Assembly (NCBI GenBank): GCA_012271025.1
Contig: JAAXHF010000498.1
Span: forward strand, 1-12,028
DNA length: 12,028 nucleotides
Direction: 5' to 3'
Source: Deltaproteobacteria bacterium
GTDB lineage: Bacteria > Desulfobacterota_B > Binatia > Bin18
The position numbers were made by a program, and so were the translations under genes. Each line of letters begins with the position of its first letter. Within the stretch, counting starts at the first letter, position 1. Positions 1-6,797 of the stretch are shown here, piece by piece. The notes under the pieces were generated by a model. It was not told the DNA's origin. It was given only the letters and a program-made list of their open reading frames with translations, and did no database searches.

Positions 1-1
1 G

Positions 2-211
2 TGCTACCCGCTGAGCGTCCTGATAAACGGCCATCCGGTCGGCCGCCAGCTGCTGTACCGGGGCTGGCGGGAGTATGAGCTGTGGCTGGATCCGGCTTGG
101 GTCGTGGCCGGCGAGAACGAGGTACGGTTTCGGGTCGGACCGGATTTTCCGCCGGCCGGCCCCGAACAGCAGACCGTGGCCTTTCGCTCAGTGCGGATAG
201 CCCGCCCCTGA
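2..211 (+). CDS. 3' end of an unidentified protein (partial)
   Basis: Reading frame 2 is open from the window edge to a TGA at 209-211 and gives 69 residues of a C-terminus, so the start lies outside the window. The visible part alternates short hydrophobic and aromatic strands (VLINGHPVG, WREYELWLDP, GENEVRFRVG, FRSVRIARP). The pattern of an 'NG' turn, a 'W..YEL.L' strand, 'GENEVRFRV' and a final 'VRI' strand resembles a small beta-sandwich (jelly-roll-like) domain at the end of larger secreted or membrane proteins. I cannot name the protein. Codon use and GC content match the neighbours. The gene converges on the DUF493 gene, with only nine bases between the two stops. Confidence 0.6.
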   Translation, partial: CYPLSVLINGHPVGRQLLYRGWREYELWLDPAWVVAGENEVRFRVGPDFPPAGPEQQTVAFRSVRIARP

Positions 212-220
212 GCGTAGCGC

Positions 221-466
221 CTAGAAGACGATTTTGACCGTCGGGATGCTCTTGAGGGCGGTGAAGATCACATTCCGCTCTTCTTCGCTGTGGACCTGGA
301 GGGAGAAATGGAAGGACGTGTACTTGCCCGTTCTGCTGCGGTTTGACTCGCTCAGGTGATAGTCACAGTGCTCGAACAGGGTCGGGATGGTGTCCAGGAT
401 ACGCTGGCGGTCAGCCCCGATGATTTTGTAATACCACTGGCACGGATACCGGATTTCTGGCTTCAC
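221..466 (-). CDS. DUF493 / YbeD-like small protein
   Basis: This 81-residue protein has the layout of the DUF493 (YbeD) family, small cytoplasmic ferredoxin-fold proteins thought to be regulatory, with no established activity. The family features are an N-terminal YPCQWYYKIIG strand (residues 7-17), a helix with DTIPTLFEHC (25-34), the conserved S..GKY.S segment (SRTGKYTSF, 44-52), an 'FSLQVHSEEER' strand-turn (54-64) and a closing 'IPTVKIVF' strand at the very C-terminus. The length fits the family. The start is GTG (464-466), preceded on the minus strand by AAGGGA about five bases upstream; no in-frame ATG gives a better start. It lies 79 bp downstream of the ThDP enzyme gene on the same strand, with a hairpin between them, so co-transcription is possible but not assured. 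Confidence 0.75.
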   Translation of the reverse strand: MKPEIRYPCQWYYKIIGADRQRILDTIPTLFEHCDYHLSESNRSRTGKYTSFHFSLQVHSEEERNVIFTALKSIPTVKIVF

Positions 467-511
467 AGGATTCCCTTTGTTTGCAAACCGCTCTCCTCTT
501 CAGACAGACGT

Positions 512-535
512 GCGTGCCGCCGTAACGCGGCACGC
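512..535 (-). terminator. 9-bp hairpin after the ThDP enzyme gene, possible weak terminator
   Basis: A perfect inverted repeat, GCGTGCCGC (512-520) and GCGGCACGC (527-535), has a six-base loop and starts 11 bases beyond the TAA of the ThDP enzyme gene. In the direction of minus-strand transcription no T-run follows, so it is not a classical intrinsic terminator. It could be a Rho-assisted end or an RNA 3'-end stabiliser before the DUF493 gene. Confidence 0.4.
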
Positions 536-545
536 CGTCCCGCTC

Positions 546-2204
546 TTAATATCCGCCAAAGCCCATATCCGTGGTTGCCTGCGCTTCGGGGTCGGTGCAC
601 ACATTGACCAGGGCCGGCTTGCCGCTGGCTATGGCGCGCTCGATTGCGGCGCGGATGTCGTTTGGGTTCTCGACAAACTCGCCGTGGCCGCCCAACGCCT
701 CAACGACTTTATCGTAGCGCTGGTGGCCGAGTTCACGTCCGACATTGCCCATGCCCAGGCCACTGGCCGTCGCCCGACCGGTCTGGCGCGAGGTAAAGCC
801 GGCATTGTTCGACACGACCACGACAATCGGCAGGTTGTGACGGATGGCCGAGTCCATTTCCATGCCGTTCCAGCCAAACGCCCCGTCCCCGGACAAGACC
901 AGGACCGGCTTGTCCGGCTGGGCCGCCTTGGCGCCAATGCCGAACGGGACGCCAACGCCCATGCAGCCGTGCGGACCGGCGTTCAGGCTCGTCCCCACGT
1001 CATAAATGGGAATCGACTGGCGGGCAAAGTTGAGGATTTCGTGTCCGTCCACCACCAGGATCGTGTCGCGGCTGATGACCTCGCGCACTTCCTGGCACAG
1101 ACGCAGGGGATGGACGGGTACGGCGTCGGAGTGCAGCAGCGGCGCCGAGCGTTCTTCGTTTGAGCGCTGCTTGGCCGACAGCTGGGCGACCCAGGCCGTC
1201 TCCTCAGCCCCGTCGAACTTGCCGACCGCCTCCTCGGTCAGCTGCTGGAGGACCAGCTTGGCGTCACCAACAATCCCCACCTCAACACCCCGGTTATGGC
1301 CGAGGGAGCGGCCGTCGAGATTGACATTGATGAACTTGGCCTCGGCCGAAAACCGCGGCGCCCGCAGAAAGGACAGCATGGAGTTGGCCCGAGCGCCGAT
1401 GACGAGCACCACGTCGGCTTCCCGGAAGGCCATGGAGCGGGCGGCCGGAAACGCACGCTGGTGATCTTCGGGCACCACGCCCCGCCCCTGCGGGGTGGTG
1501 TAGAACGGAATGCCCGTGGCCTCGACAAAGTGTCGCAGCTCCTGGCTGGCCTCGGCCCACAGCACGCCACTGCCGGTGACGATGATCGGCTTGGCAGCCT
1601 GACGCAGTAGCTCGACCGCCCGCCGGATCAGGGCCGGGTCGCCGGCCGGCCGGCTCTCGACCCGGTACTGTTGCGGCCAGTACAGGCTGTCCTCTTCCAC
1701 CTTGCCGGCCAGGATGTCGCCGGGCAGGTCCAGGTAGACCGGTCCCTTCTTGCCGTCCATGGCCTCCCGAAAGGCGATGCTGACGTACTCCGGAATGCGC
1801 TGGACCATATCGACCCGGTAGGCGGCCTTGACCACCGGCCGCATCATCGCCACCTGGTCCATCTCCTGGAAGGCGTCCAGGGTGGTTGCCCGTATCGCCG
1901 CCGACCCGCCAATCGCCACAATCGGCGCGGAGTCGGCCCAGGCGTTGGCCAGCCCGGTGACGGCGTTGGCCGTGCCCGGCCCCGACGGGGTGATACAAAT
2001 GCCGGGTTTGCCGGTCACCCGGGCATAGGCGTGGGCCATCATGGCGGCGGCTTGTTCGTGACGCACATAGATGCCCTGCATGCCGTGGGTGAGACACGAG
2101 GCGGCCGTTCCCGAGGTCGGGCCACCCATCATGAAGAAAATGGTATCGACGCCCTCGTTCTTGAACGCTTGTCCGATGATCTGTTCGCCGCGGATGCTTG
2201 CCAT
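546..2204 (-). CDS. ThDP-dependent enzyme, acetolactate synthase / 2-hydroxyacyl-CoA lyase superfamily
   Basis: A full-length (552 aa) thiamin-diphosphate enzyme with the three domains of the acetolactate synthase / benzoylformate decarboxylase / oxalyl-CoA decarboxylase superfamily. The N-terminal Pyr domain carries the cofactor-activating glutamate in VRHEQAA (E50) and a SGPGTAN turn. The segment FQEMDQ.....P..KAAYRV resembles oxalyl-CoA decarboxylase and 2-hydroxyacyl-CoA lyase as much as acetolactate synthase. The C-terminal PP domain carries the Mg/ThDP motif GDGAFGWNGME...NN (439-467). The central domain is the usual FAD/nucleotide-type fold. The ATG at 2202-2204 has a strong site (AAGGAGGAACCC) overlapping the end of the upstream amidohydrolase gene, so the two are translated together. 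No regulatory-subunit gene is adjacent, which argues against biosynthetic acetohydroxyacid synthase. The substrate is unresolved: a 2-hydroxyacyl-CoA lyase or 2-oxoacid carboligase is likeliest. Confidence 0.85.
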   Translation of the reverse strand: MASIRGEQIIGQAFKNEGVDTIFFMMGGPTSGTAASCLTHGMQGIYVRHEQAAAMMAHAYARVTGKPGICITPSGPGTANAVTGLANAWADSAPIVAIGGSAAIRATTLDAFQEMDQVAMMRPVVKAAYRVDMVQRIPEYVSIAFREAMDGKKGPVYLDLPGDILAGKVEEDSLYWPQQYRVESRPAGDPALIRRAVELLRQAAKPIIVTGSGVLWAEASQELRHFVEATGIPFYTTPQGRGVVPEDHQRAFPAARSMAFREADVVLVIGARANSMLSFLRAPRFSAEAKFINVNLDGRSLGHNRGVEVGIVGDAKLVLQQLTEEAVGKFDGAEETAWVAQLSAKQRSNEERSAPLLHSDAVPVHPLRLCQEVREVISRDTILVVDGHEILNFARQSIPIYDVGTSLNAGPHGCMGVGVPFGIGAKAAQPDKPVLVLSGDGAFGWNGMEMDSAIRHNLPIVVVVSNNAGFTSRQTGRATASGLGMGNVGRELGHQRYDKVVEALGGHGEFVENPNDIRAAIERAIASGKPALVNVCTDPEAQATTDMGFGGY

Positions 2205-2215
2205 GGGTTCCTCCT

Positions 2216-3322
2216 TTAGCTGTCCAAATTATACAGCCGGACCGTGTTGTCACAGGTGAGTTTCTTCCTGACCTGGGGTGACAGCGAGGCCATGTGCTCG
2301 TCAATATACTTCTGGGAATGGGGCCAGGTGCTATCCGGGTGCGGATAATCCGAGGCCCACAGGACTTTGTCTTCGCCAAGCTCGGACAGCAGCTTCAGAC
2401 CAATATCGTCCTCCTCAAACGAGACCCAGATCTGCCGCCGGAAGAGTTCGCTGGGTTTGAGCGACAGGTGGACCATGTGGTGCAGCTGCTTGTCGTACTC
2501 GTGATCCATCCGCCACAGCAGATACGGCACCCAGCCGATCCCGGCTTCGGCCAGGACAATCCTGAGCTGCGGATACTTCTCCAGCGCACCGCAGAAAATA
2601 ATCTCACACAGGGCCTCGTCGAGCTGCATGGGCACCGCACATACAAAGGCCGCCGCCTGGCCGCGGCTGGTGTCTGTCACCCTGGCACTCCGGATCCCAC
2701 CCCCGAGGTGAAAGCTGATCGGAATGCCCGCCTCAGCCGCCACCGCCCAGACCGGTTCCCAGTCTTCGTGAAAGACCGGCTTGACCGCATCAAACACTCC
2801 GAACAGCGCGCCCTTGAGACCCAGCTTGGCGACCCGCTGGAGTTCCTTTTGGGTGGCTGCGGGATCGTGCATGGGCAGAATGGGGATACCGATCAGCCGG
2901 TCGGGAGCGGCCGTACAGAAGTCGGCCAGCCACGAGTTGTAGGCCTCAAGACAGGCGACGTGCAGGGCTGAGTCGGTAAACGACAGGGGCAGGGGAGGGC
3001 CGTAGATGACGTGCGCATCAATGCCATCACGGTCCATGTCTTCCAGCCGATACTTCGGCGTTGAGGGCCGAAACACGCCCGGTTCCGGCTCTTCATCGAC
3101 GCCTGCGCGAGGAATCGCACCGGTCAAGCGCGGGCCCTGCATCGAGCCGTGGTTGCCAAACGCCCACGGTTTGCCCTCGCACACCCACATCGGCCCGTTG
3201 GCGGTGTCGGCCACCCGTGGCGCCTGGGCCTTGAACCTGGCCGCCACCCGTTCCTGCCACAGATTGGCCGGCAGGTAGGACAGATCCATATGGTCATCAC
3301 CAGAAACGAATGTGTACTCCAT
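2216..3322 (-). CDS. Metal-dependent amidohydrolase / ACMSD-like decarboxylase (COG2159 type)
   Basis: A 368-residue TIM-barrel protein of the amidohydrolase_2 family, which includes 2-amino-3-carboxymuconate-semialdehyde decarboxylase and many uncharacterised metal hydrolases/decarboxylases. Visible signatures are the N-terminal D.H motif (SGDDHMDL, D9-H11), DMDRDGIDAHVIYGPP (95-110), a strand-end histidine in SFHLGGG (H205), LAEAGIGWVPYLLWRMDHEYD (257-277, E259) and the metal-ligand aspartate in WASDYPHPDSTWP (D325). D13 sits where classical members have the second histidine of HxH, as in many uncharacterised relatives. The start is the ATG at 3320-3322, preceded by GGAGGG at seven bases; the frame stays open far upstream, but that stretch is antisense to the oxidoreductase gene. 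It is the first gene of a run with the ThDP enzyme, 11 bp apart. The substrate is unknown, with a role in degradation of a carboxylated or ring-derived compound inferred. Confidence 0.85.
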   Translation of the reverse strand: MEYTFVSGDDHMDLSYLPANLWQERVAARFKAQAPRVADTANGPMWVCEGKPWAFGNHGSMQGPRLTGAIPRAGVDEEPEPGVFRPSTPKYRLEDMDRDGIDAHVIYGPPLPLSFTDSALHVACLEAYNSWLADFCTAAPDRLIGIPILPMHDPAATQKELQRVAKLGLKGALFGVFDAVKPVFHEDWEPVWAVAAEAGIPISFHLGGGIRSARVTDTSRGQAAAFVCAVPMQLDEALCEIIFCGALEKYPQLRIVLAEAGIGWVPYLLWRMDHEYDKQLHHMVHLSLKPSELFRRQIWVSFEEDDIGLKLLSELGEDKVLWASDYPHPDSTWPHSQKYIDEHMASLSPQVRKKLTCDNTVRLYNLDS

Positions 3323-3523
3323 AACAACACCCTCCTTCTTTACACGGTCGTCAGTCCCTGAGGCTGCCTGGCTCTCGGGCGCTGGCGCCGAAGATGTTGA
3401 GCCGAATCGCTGGAAAACCTCCCCGCCCTTTTCCCTCACCCGACGTGGCACAGTCAAGGGACCTATGCGCAGCCGCAGCATTGGGATAGTACACAAGACA
3501 CACCGCGCTGAAGGGAGAGCGAT
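3323..3523. promoter_or_regulatory. Divergent promoter region, amidohydrolase / quinone oxidoreductase
   Basis: This 201-bp gap separates two divergent start codons and must hold both promoters if the flanking runs are separately transcribed. On the minus strand a TTGACT hexamer (3457 down to 3452) matches the -35 consensus at five of six, but I see no convincing -10 at the right spacing. A short palindrome GGCGC-TG-GCGCC lies at 3378-3389. No regulator gene is adjacent. Confidence 0.3.
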
Positions 3524-4492
3524 ATGAAAGCAATTCTGTTCGAGACAGTCGGCGGACCCGAGGTGCTGCAACTGGGCGAGGCGCCCATTCCCGAACTCAG
3601 ACCCCGCAAGGTGTTGATCAAAAATCAGGCCATCGGGATCAACTTCGCGGATACGCGCTTCCGTCAGGGCCAGTATGTCATGCAGCCCAGACTCCCGGAC
3701 ACGCCCGGGCTCGAAGCTGCGGGCGTGGTCGAAGCGGTCGGCGAGGGGGTGGGCCATATCGCGCCGGGCACCCGGGTGGCGGCCATCGGCATGCGGACCT
3801 ACGCCGAATACGCGCTGGTCTCGGCCGACCAGGTCATGCCGCTGCCCGATTCGGTCAGTTTCGAGCAGGGCGCGGCCTTTCCGATCCAGACCCTGACCGC
3901 CTACCACCTGCTGCACACCTGCCATCAGACCAGCCCGGGCCAGACCGTGCTGGTGCATTCTGCGGCCGGCGGGGTGGGTATTGTCGCCATGCAGATCGCC
4001 AAGGCGGCCGGCGCGCGGGTGATCGGCACTGTCTCGAGCGACGCCAAGGTCGCCCTGGCCCAGGAGTATGGAGCCGACGCGGTCATCAATTATGAGAGCC
4101 AGGACTTTGCCGAAGAAGCCAAGCAGCTGACCGACGGCAAGGGCGTGGATCTGATCCTCGACGCGGTGGGGCAACCGACCTTTGCCGCAGGGCTCACATG
4201 CCTGGCCCCATTCGGTCACGCCATCCTGTACGGTCAGGCTGGCGGCGCGCCCGAGCCGCTCAACGTCTTTGGGCTGTTCCAGAACTCGCTCAAGGTCAGC
4301 TGCTTTGGCCTGTATACGGCCTCGGCCATACCCGAGCTGCACCAGAAAGGGATTACCGAGTCGTTCCGCTTGATGGAGGAGGGCAAGCTCAAGCTCCTGG
4401 TCGGCAAGAGCTACCCCCTGGCCGAGGCGGCCGAGGCGCACCGCTTCATGGAATCCCGCCAATCGGTCGGCAAGCTGATCCTGACCCCCTAG
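3524..4492 (+). CDS. NADPH:quinone oxidoreductase-like zinc-free medium-chain dehydrogenase
   Basis: A 322-residue member of the zinc-independent medium-chain dehydrogenase/reductase family (quinone oxidoreductase / zeta-crystallin group), expected to reduce quinones, enones or other activated double bonds with NADPH in the cytoplasm. The N-terminal GroES-like domain has MKAI.....GGPEVLQLGE (1-19) and the NFADTRFRQGQY segment (40-51); the cysteine/histidine zinc ligands of alcohol dehydrogenases are absent. The Rossmann domain has the family nucleotide motif HSAAGGVG (145-152) and 'YGADAVINY'. The C-terminal 'SVGKLILTP' ending is typical. The start ATG follows GGGAG at a good distance (3513-3517). 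It heads a plus-strand pair with the CoA-transferase family gene 109 bp downstream. The family is broad and the substrate cannot be inferred. Confidence 0.88.
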   Translation: MKAILFETVGGPEVLQLGEAPIPELRPRKVLIKNQAIGINFADTRFRQGQYVMQPRLPDTPGLEAAGVVEAVGEGVGHIAPGTRVAAIGMRTYAEYALVSADQVMPLPDSVSFEQGAAFPIQTLTAYHLLHTCHQTSPGQTVLVHSAAGGVGIVAMQIAKAAGARVIGTVSSDAKVALAQEYGADAVINYESQDFAEEAKQLTDGKGVDLILDAVGQPTFAAGLTCLAPFGHAILYGQAGGAPEPLNVFGLFQNSLKVSCFGLYTASAIPELHQKGITESFRLMEEGKLKLLVGKSYPLAEAAEAHRFMESRQSVGKLILTP

Positions 4493-4528
4493 GCTTGAGC
4501 CGGGCTCGCCCTGGGCACCCCCCCGGCC

Positions 4529-4559
4529 TGTGGGCAACCACGGGGGGATTGCCCCTACA
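4529..4559. repeat. Palindromic intergenic repeat of the GTAGGGGC...GCCC type
   Basis: Between the oxidoreductase and CoA-transferase genes lies an imperfect palindrome: TGTGGGCAA (4529-4537) pairs with TTGCCC-CT-ACA (4549-4559), a 6-bp stem, a two-base bulge and three more pairs. Inner CC/GG pairs can extend it. Read on the minus strand it begins TGTAGGGGCAATCCC, a form that I recall as a frequent interspersed palindrome in several bacterial phyla. Only one copy is visible here, so its repeat nature rests on recognition and not on this window. Confidence 0.5.
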
Positions 4560-4601
4560 CGAGGTGGACCGGCCCCCAGTTCAGCATAGAAGGAGTTCGG
4601 T

Positions 4602-5927
4602 ATGGACTGGCATGCGCTGTGCGGCGACAAACTCGTCACTCCCCAACAGGCGGTCGCCCTCATCCGGCCGACTGACACCGTCTATATTGCCGGCATACAG
4701 GCCACCCCGTTTGCCCTGTGCCAGGCCCTGGTTGAGCGGCAAGACACGCTGCGCGGCCTGCGCGTCAATACCCTGGTGTCGTTTTACGACTGGGACACTC
4801 CCGGCCTGAGCGACGCCTTCCGGCTGGAGTCGTGGTATCTGAGCCGGCGCGAGCGCAAGCTGATGCACAAGGGTGGCCTGGACTACATTCCGGTCTCGTA
4901 TTTCCGGGCCGAGGCCCTGCCCCACGGCATCGATGCGCTTGACGTGTACATGGTCAGCGTGTCGCCGCCGGACCGCCACAGCTATTGCAGCTACGGCACC
5001 AGCGTCGGCATGTCGCCGCTCATGACCAAACAGGCCAGGACGATCATCGCCGAGATCGACCCGAGCTTCATCCGCACCGGCGGCGAGAATTATCTCCACA
5101 TCTCGGCCATCGACCGCTGTGTGGAACGCCCGCCCAGCGTCAGCTCACCGACAATCAGCCCCGAAGTCTACAGCCAGGAAAAACAGGACGCGATTGACAC
5201 GATCTGCATGTCGATCACCAACGAGCTGATTCAGGACGGCGACACGATTCAAATCGGGGCCGGCGATATGACCAGCCCCCTGCCCGCCTATCTGTACGGC
5301 AAAAACGATCTGGGCATGCAGACTGAGATCATCCCGCCCGGCGTGGTCGGCCTCGTCCAGGCCGGCGTGCTGACCGGCACGAACAAAACCCGTCATACCG
5401 GAACGGTGGTCGGCACCGGCTTTCACCCCATGCTCAGCCCTGAAGAGCTGGACTATATTGACGCCAATCCGGTCTTTGAGCTGTACGATTTCAACTATAC
5501 CGACGATATCCGGCTGCTGTGCCAGGACCCGCGCTTTACGGCGATCAATAACGCGCTCAGCATCGACCTGACCGGCCAGGTCGCGTCCGAGTCGATCGGT
5601 CCCCAGCAGTTTACCGGACCGGGCGGCCAGACCGCCTTTTGCATTGCCGCCAGCCTGGCCGGCAGCAAATCCATTATTGCCCTGCCGTCAAGCTCACTCA
5701 GCGGGCCAGACCGCCGTCGGATTTCCCGCATCGTCCCCACCCTCGCACCGGGGACGGTGGTGACCACGCCTCGCGCCTTTGTCGATTATGTGGTGACCGA
5801 GTACGGCATTGCGACCCTGCGGGGCAGGACCCTGCGCGAGCGCGCCCAGGCTTTGAGCGCCGTTGCCCATCCGGACTTTCGGGACGAGTTGCGGACACAG
5901 GCCGAATGCCTGCACGGCGCCGGCTGA
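4602..5927 (+). CDS. Acetyl-CoA hydrolase/transferase family protein (4-hydroxybutyrate CoA-transferase-like)
   Basis: A 441-residue protein with the two halves of class I CoA-transferases of the acetyl-CoA hydrolase / 4-hydroxybutyrate CoA-transferase family, which move CoA between acyl donors and free acids through a glutamyl-CoA intermediate. Visible signatures are 'QIGAGDMTSPLP' (217-228); LGMQTEIIPPGVV (237-249) with the likely catalytic glutamate E242; FTGPGGQTAF (337-346); SKSIIALPSSS (355-365); and the C-terminal run SRIVPTL.PGTVVTT (375-389), YVVTEYGIATLRG (396-408), AHPDFRDEL (422-430). Q240 sits where I recall many relatives having His (G.HTE). Length is normal. ATG 4602 follows AAGGAG at six bases. 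It follows the oxidoreductase on the same strand and ends four bases before the convergent ATL gene stop. The acyl substrate is not readable; hydrolase activity is also possible. Confidence 0.88.
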   Translation: MDWHALCGDKLVTPQQAVALIRPTDTVYIAGIQATPFALCQALVERQDTLRGLRVNTLVSFYDWDTPGLSDAFRLESWYLSRRERKLMHKGGLDYIPVSYFRAEALPHGIDALDVYMVSVSPPDRHSYCSYGTSVGMSPLMTKQARTIIAEIDPSFIRTGGENYLHISAIDRCVERPPSVSSPTISPEVYSQEKQDAIDTICMSITNELIQDGDTIQIGAGDMTSPLPAYLYGKNDLGMQTEIIPPGVVGLVQAGVLTGTNKTRHTGTVVGTGFHPMLSPEELDYIDANPVFELYDFNYTDDIRLLCQDPRFTAINNALSIDLTGQVASESIGPQQFTGPGGQTAFCIAASLAGSKSIIALPSSSLSGPDRRRISRIVPTLAPGTVVTTPRAFVDYVVTEYGIATLRGRTLRERAQALSAVAHPDFRDELRTQAECLHGAG

Positions 5928-5931
5928 GGCC

Positions 5932-6297
5932 TCAGGACTGGGTCTTCCATGTGGGCGGTGTCCAGCGCTTCGGACCCGCCCAGCGGTAGGTGGCCAGATC
6001 AACCTTGCCGTGGCGACTGAACCGAACGCCCTCGTCTTCGAGCAGCCAGCGTTGCTGCTCGGCCCGCAGCAGGTCACCGCGAATGCTGATGCCGCCCGAG
6101 GCGTTAATGACCCGTTGCCAGGGAACTGTGCGGGACAGCTGGGGGGGCAGATGGCGCAGGGCCGTGCCAACCGCCCGCGGCGCCCGGGGTGCGCCAAGCA
6201 GAGCGGCCACCTGCCCGTAGGTCACGACTTTGCCTTTGGGAACGCGGGCGACCAGACGGTAGACGGCCGTATGAAAGGCGGGAAGACCGGCGGCCAT
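5932..6297 (-). CDS. Alkyltransferase-like (ATL) protein, non-catalytic MGMT homologue
   Basis: A 121-residue protein containing only the DNA-binding half of O6-alkylguanine-DNA alkyltransferases. It has KGKVVTYGQVAALLG (21-35), the arginine-finger region APRAVGTALRH (39-49, R41), then PWQRVINASGGIS (59-71). Tryptophan W60 replaces the methyl-acceptor cysteine of the PCHR motif, the hallmark of ATL proteins. These flip out and bind O6-alkylguanine without repairing it, and flag the lesion for nucleotide excision repair. The family's usual length is 100-130 residues. The start ATG (6295-6297) lies only four bases after the stop of the SnoaL-like gene and lacks an obvious ribosome-binding site, so coupled translation is likely. 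It is the last gene of the sigma/anti-sigma cassette and converges with the CoA-transferase family gene. Confidence 0.92.
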   Translation of the reverse strand: MAAGLPAFHTAVYRLVARVPKGKVVTYGQVAALLGAPRAPRAVGTALRHLPPQLSRTVPWQRVINASGGISIRGDLLRAEQQRWLLEDEGVRFSRHGKVDLATYRWAGPKRWTPPTWKTQS

Positions 6298-6301
6298 AGG
6301 C

Positions 6302-6715
6302 TCAGGACTCAGCCCCGATCTGCTGCATCAAGCCCAGGGCGTCCCAGGCTACCCAGGCTTCGGCAATTCGGCCATCGGCAATCCGATAGATGGCAATGCC
6401 CACCACCGACACGTTCTTGCCGCTGGGAGCAATGCCCATGAAATCGCCCCGATGGGTGCCCCGAAACGTCCAGCGTCCGACCACCCGGTCCTCCTCGGCA
6501 AGCAGGTCTTCGATCTGAAAATGGACATTCGGAAAACCACCCCGGACCGTTGAGACAATCTGTTTCACATCCTCCGGGCCGCCGCCAAAATCATAGCCGG
6601 TCGGATAATGGCTGACATAATCGGGAGCGATCAGCTCGTCGATCAGCTCGATCCGGCCCGCGTTCAAGACCTCGTCAAAATAGCGCCGGAAGATGGCTTT
6701 ATTGGCCTCTGACAT
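6302..6715 (-). CDS. SnoaL-like polyketide cyclase / ester cyclase family protein
   Basis: A 137-residue single-domain SnoaL-like (NTF2-fold) protein. Typical features, in order: 'FRRYFDEVLNAGRIELIDEL' (9-28), APDYVSHYP (30-38, H36), the FPNVHFQIEDLLAEEDRVVGRW segment (61-82), FRGTHRGDFMGIAPSGK (84-100) and IYRIADGRIAEAWVAWDALGLMQQIG (109-134), with D125 in the place of the acid residue of SnoaL cyclases. The annotated start (ATG 6713-6715) has GAGAGG just upstream; a longer frame begins 17 codons earlier but has a cysteine-rich, unfamily-like extension. It lies 82 bp after the anti-sigma/alkyltransferase gene, with a hairpin between, and four bases before the ATL gene. The family includes enzymes and non-enzymatic ligand-binding proteins, so no reaction can be assigned. 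Proximity to a sigma gene hints at a sensing role, but this is inference. Confidence 0.85.
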   Translation of the reverse strand: MSEANKAIFRRYFDEVLNAGRIELIDELIAPDYVSHYPTGYDFGGGPEDVKQIVSTVRGGFPNVHFQIEDLLAEEDRVVGRWTFRGTHRGDFMGIAPSGKNVSVVGIAIYRIADGRIAEAWVAWDALGLMQQIGAES

Positions 6716-6771
6716 GGCGTTCCTCTCCCTCTTGATTGCTGTACACAAAAGGCAGGGCCGACACAAGACTG

Positions 6772-6790
6772 GCCCGCGCCGGACGCGGGC
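6772..6790 (-). terminator. Hairpin after the anti-sigma/alkyltransferase gene
   Basis: The perfect inverted repeat GCCCGCG (6772-6778) / CGCGGGC (6784-6790) with a five-base loop begins eight bases beyond the TGA of the fusion gene. No T-run follows on the minus strand, so it may only partly terminate transcription or stabilise the upstream message, leaving read-through into the SnoaL-like gene possible. Confidence 0.35.
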
Positions 6791-6797
6791 GGGCCGC

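Noticed and set aside
479..488. GTTTGCAAAC palindrome upstream of the DUF493 gene as an operator
   Set aside because: It is short, single, and not linked to any regulator gene; a ten-base palindrome is expected by chance in a window this size.
1294..2379. Second long minus-strand frame across the ThDP enzyme gene
   Set aside because: It is out of frame with the conserved ThDP enzyme and gives a low-complexity Gly/Arg/His-rich product.
3323..4678. Long minus-strand open frame continuing upstream of the amidohydrolase
   Set aside because: It is antisense to the quinone oxidoreductase gene, lacks family features, and the amidohydrolase has a strong ribosome-binding site and family-type N-terminus at 3322.
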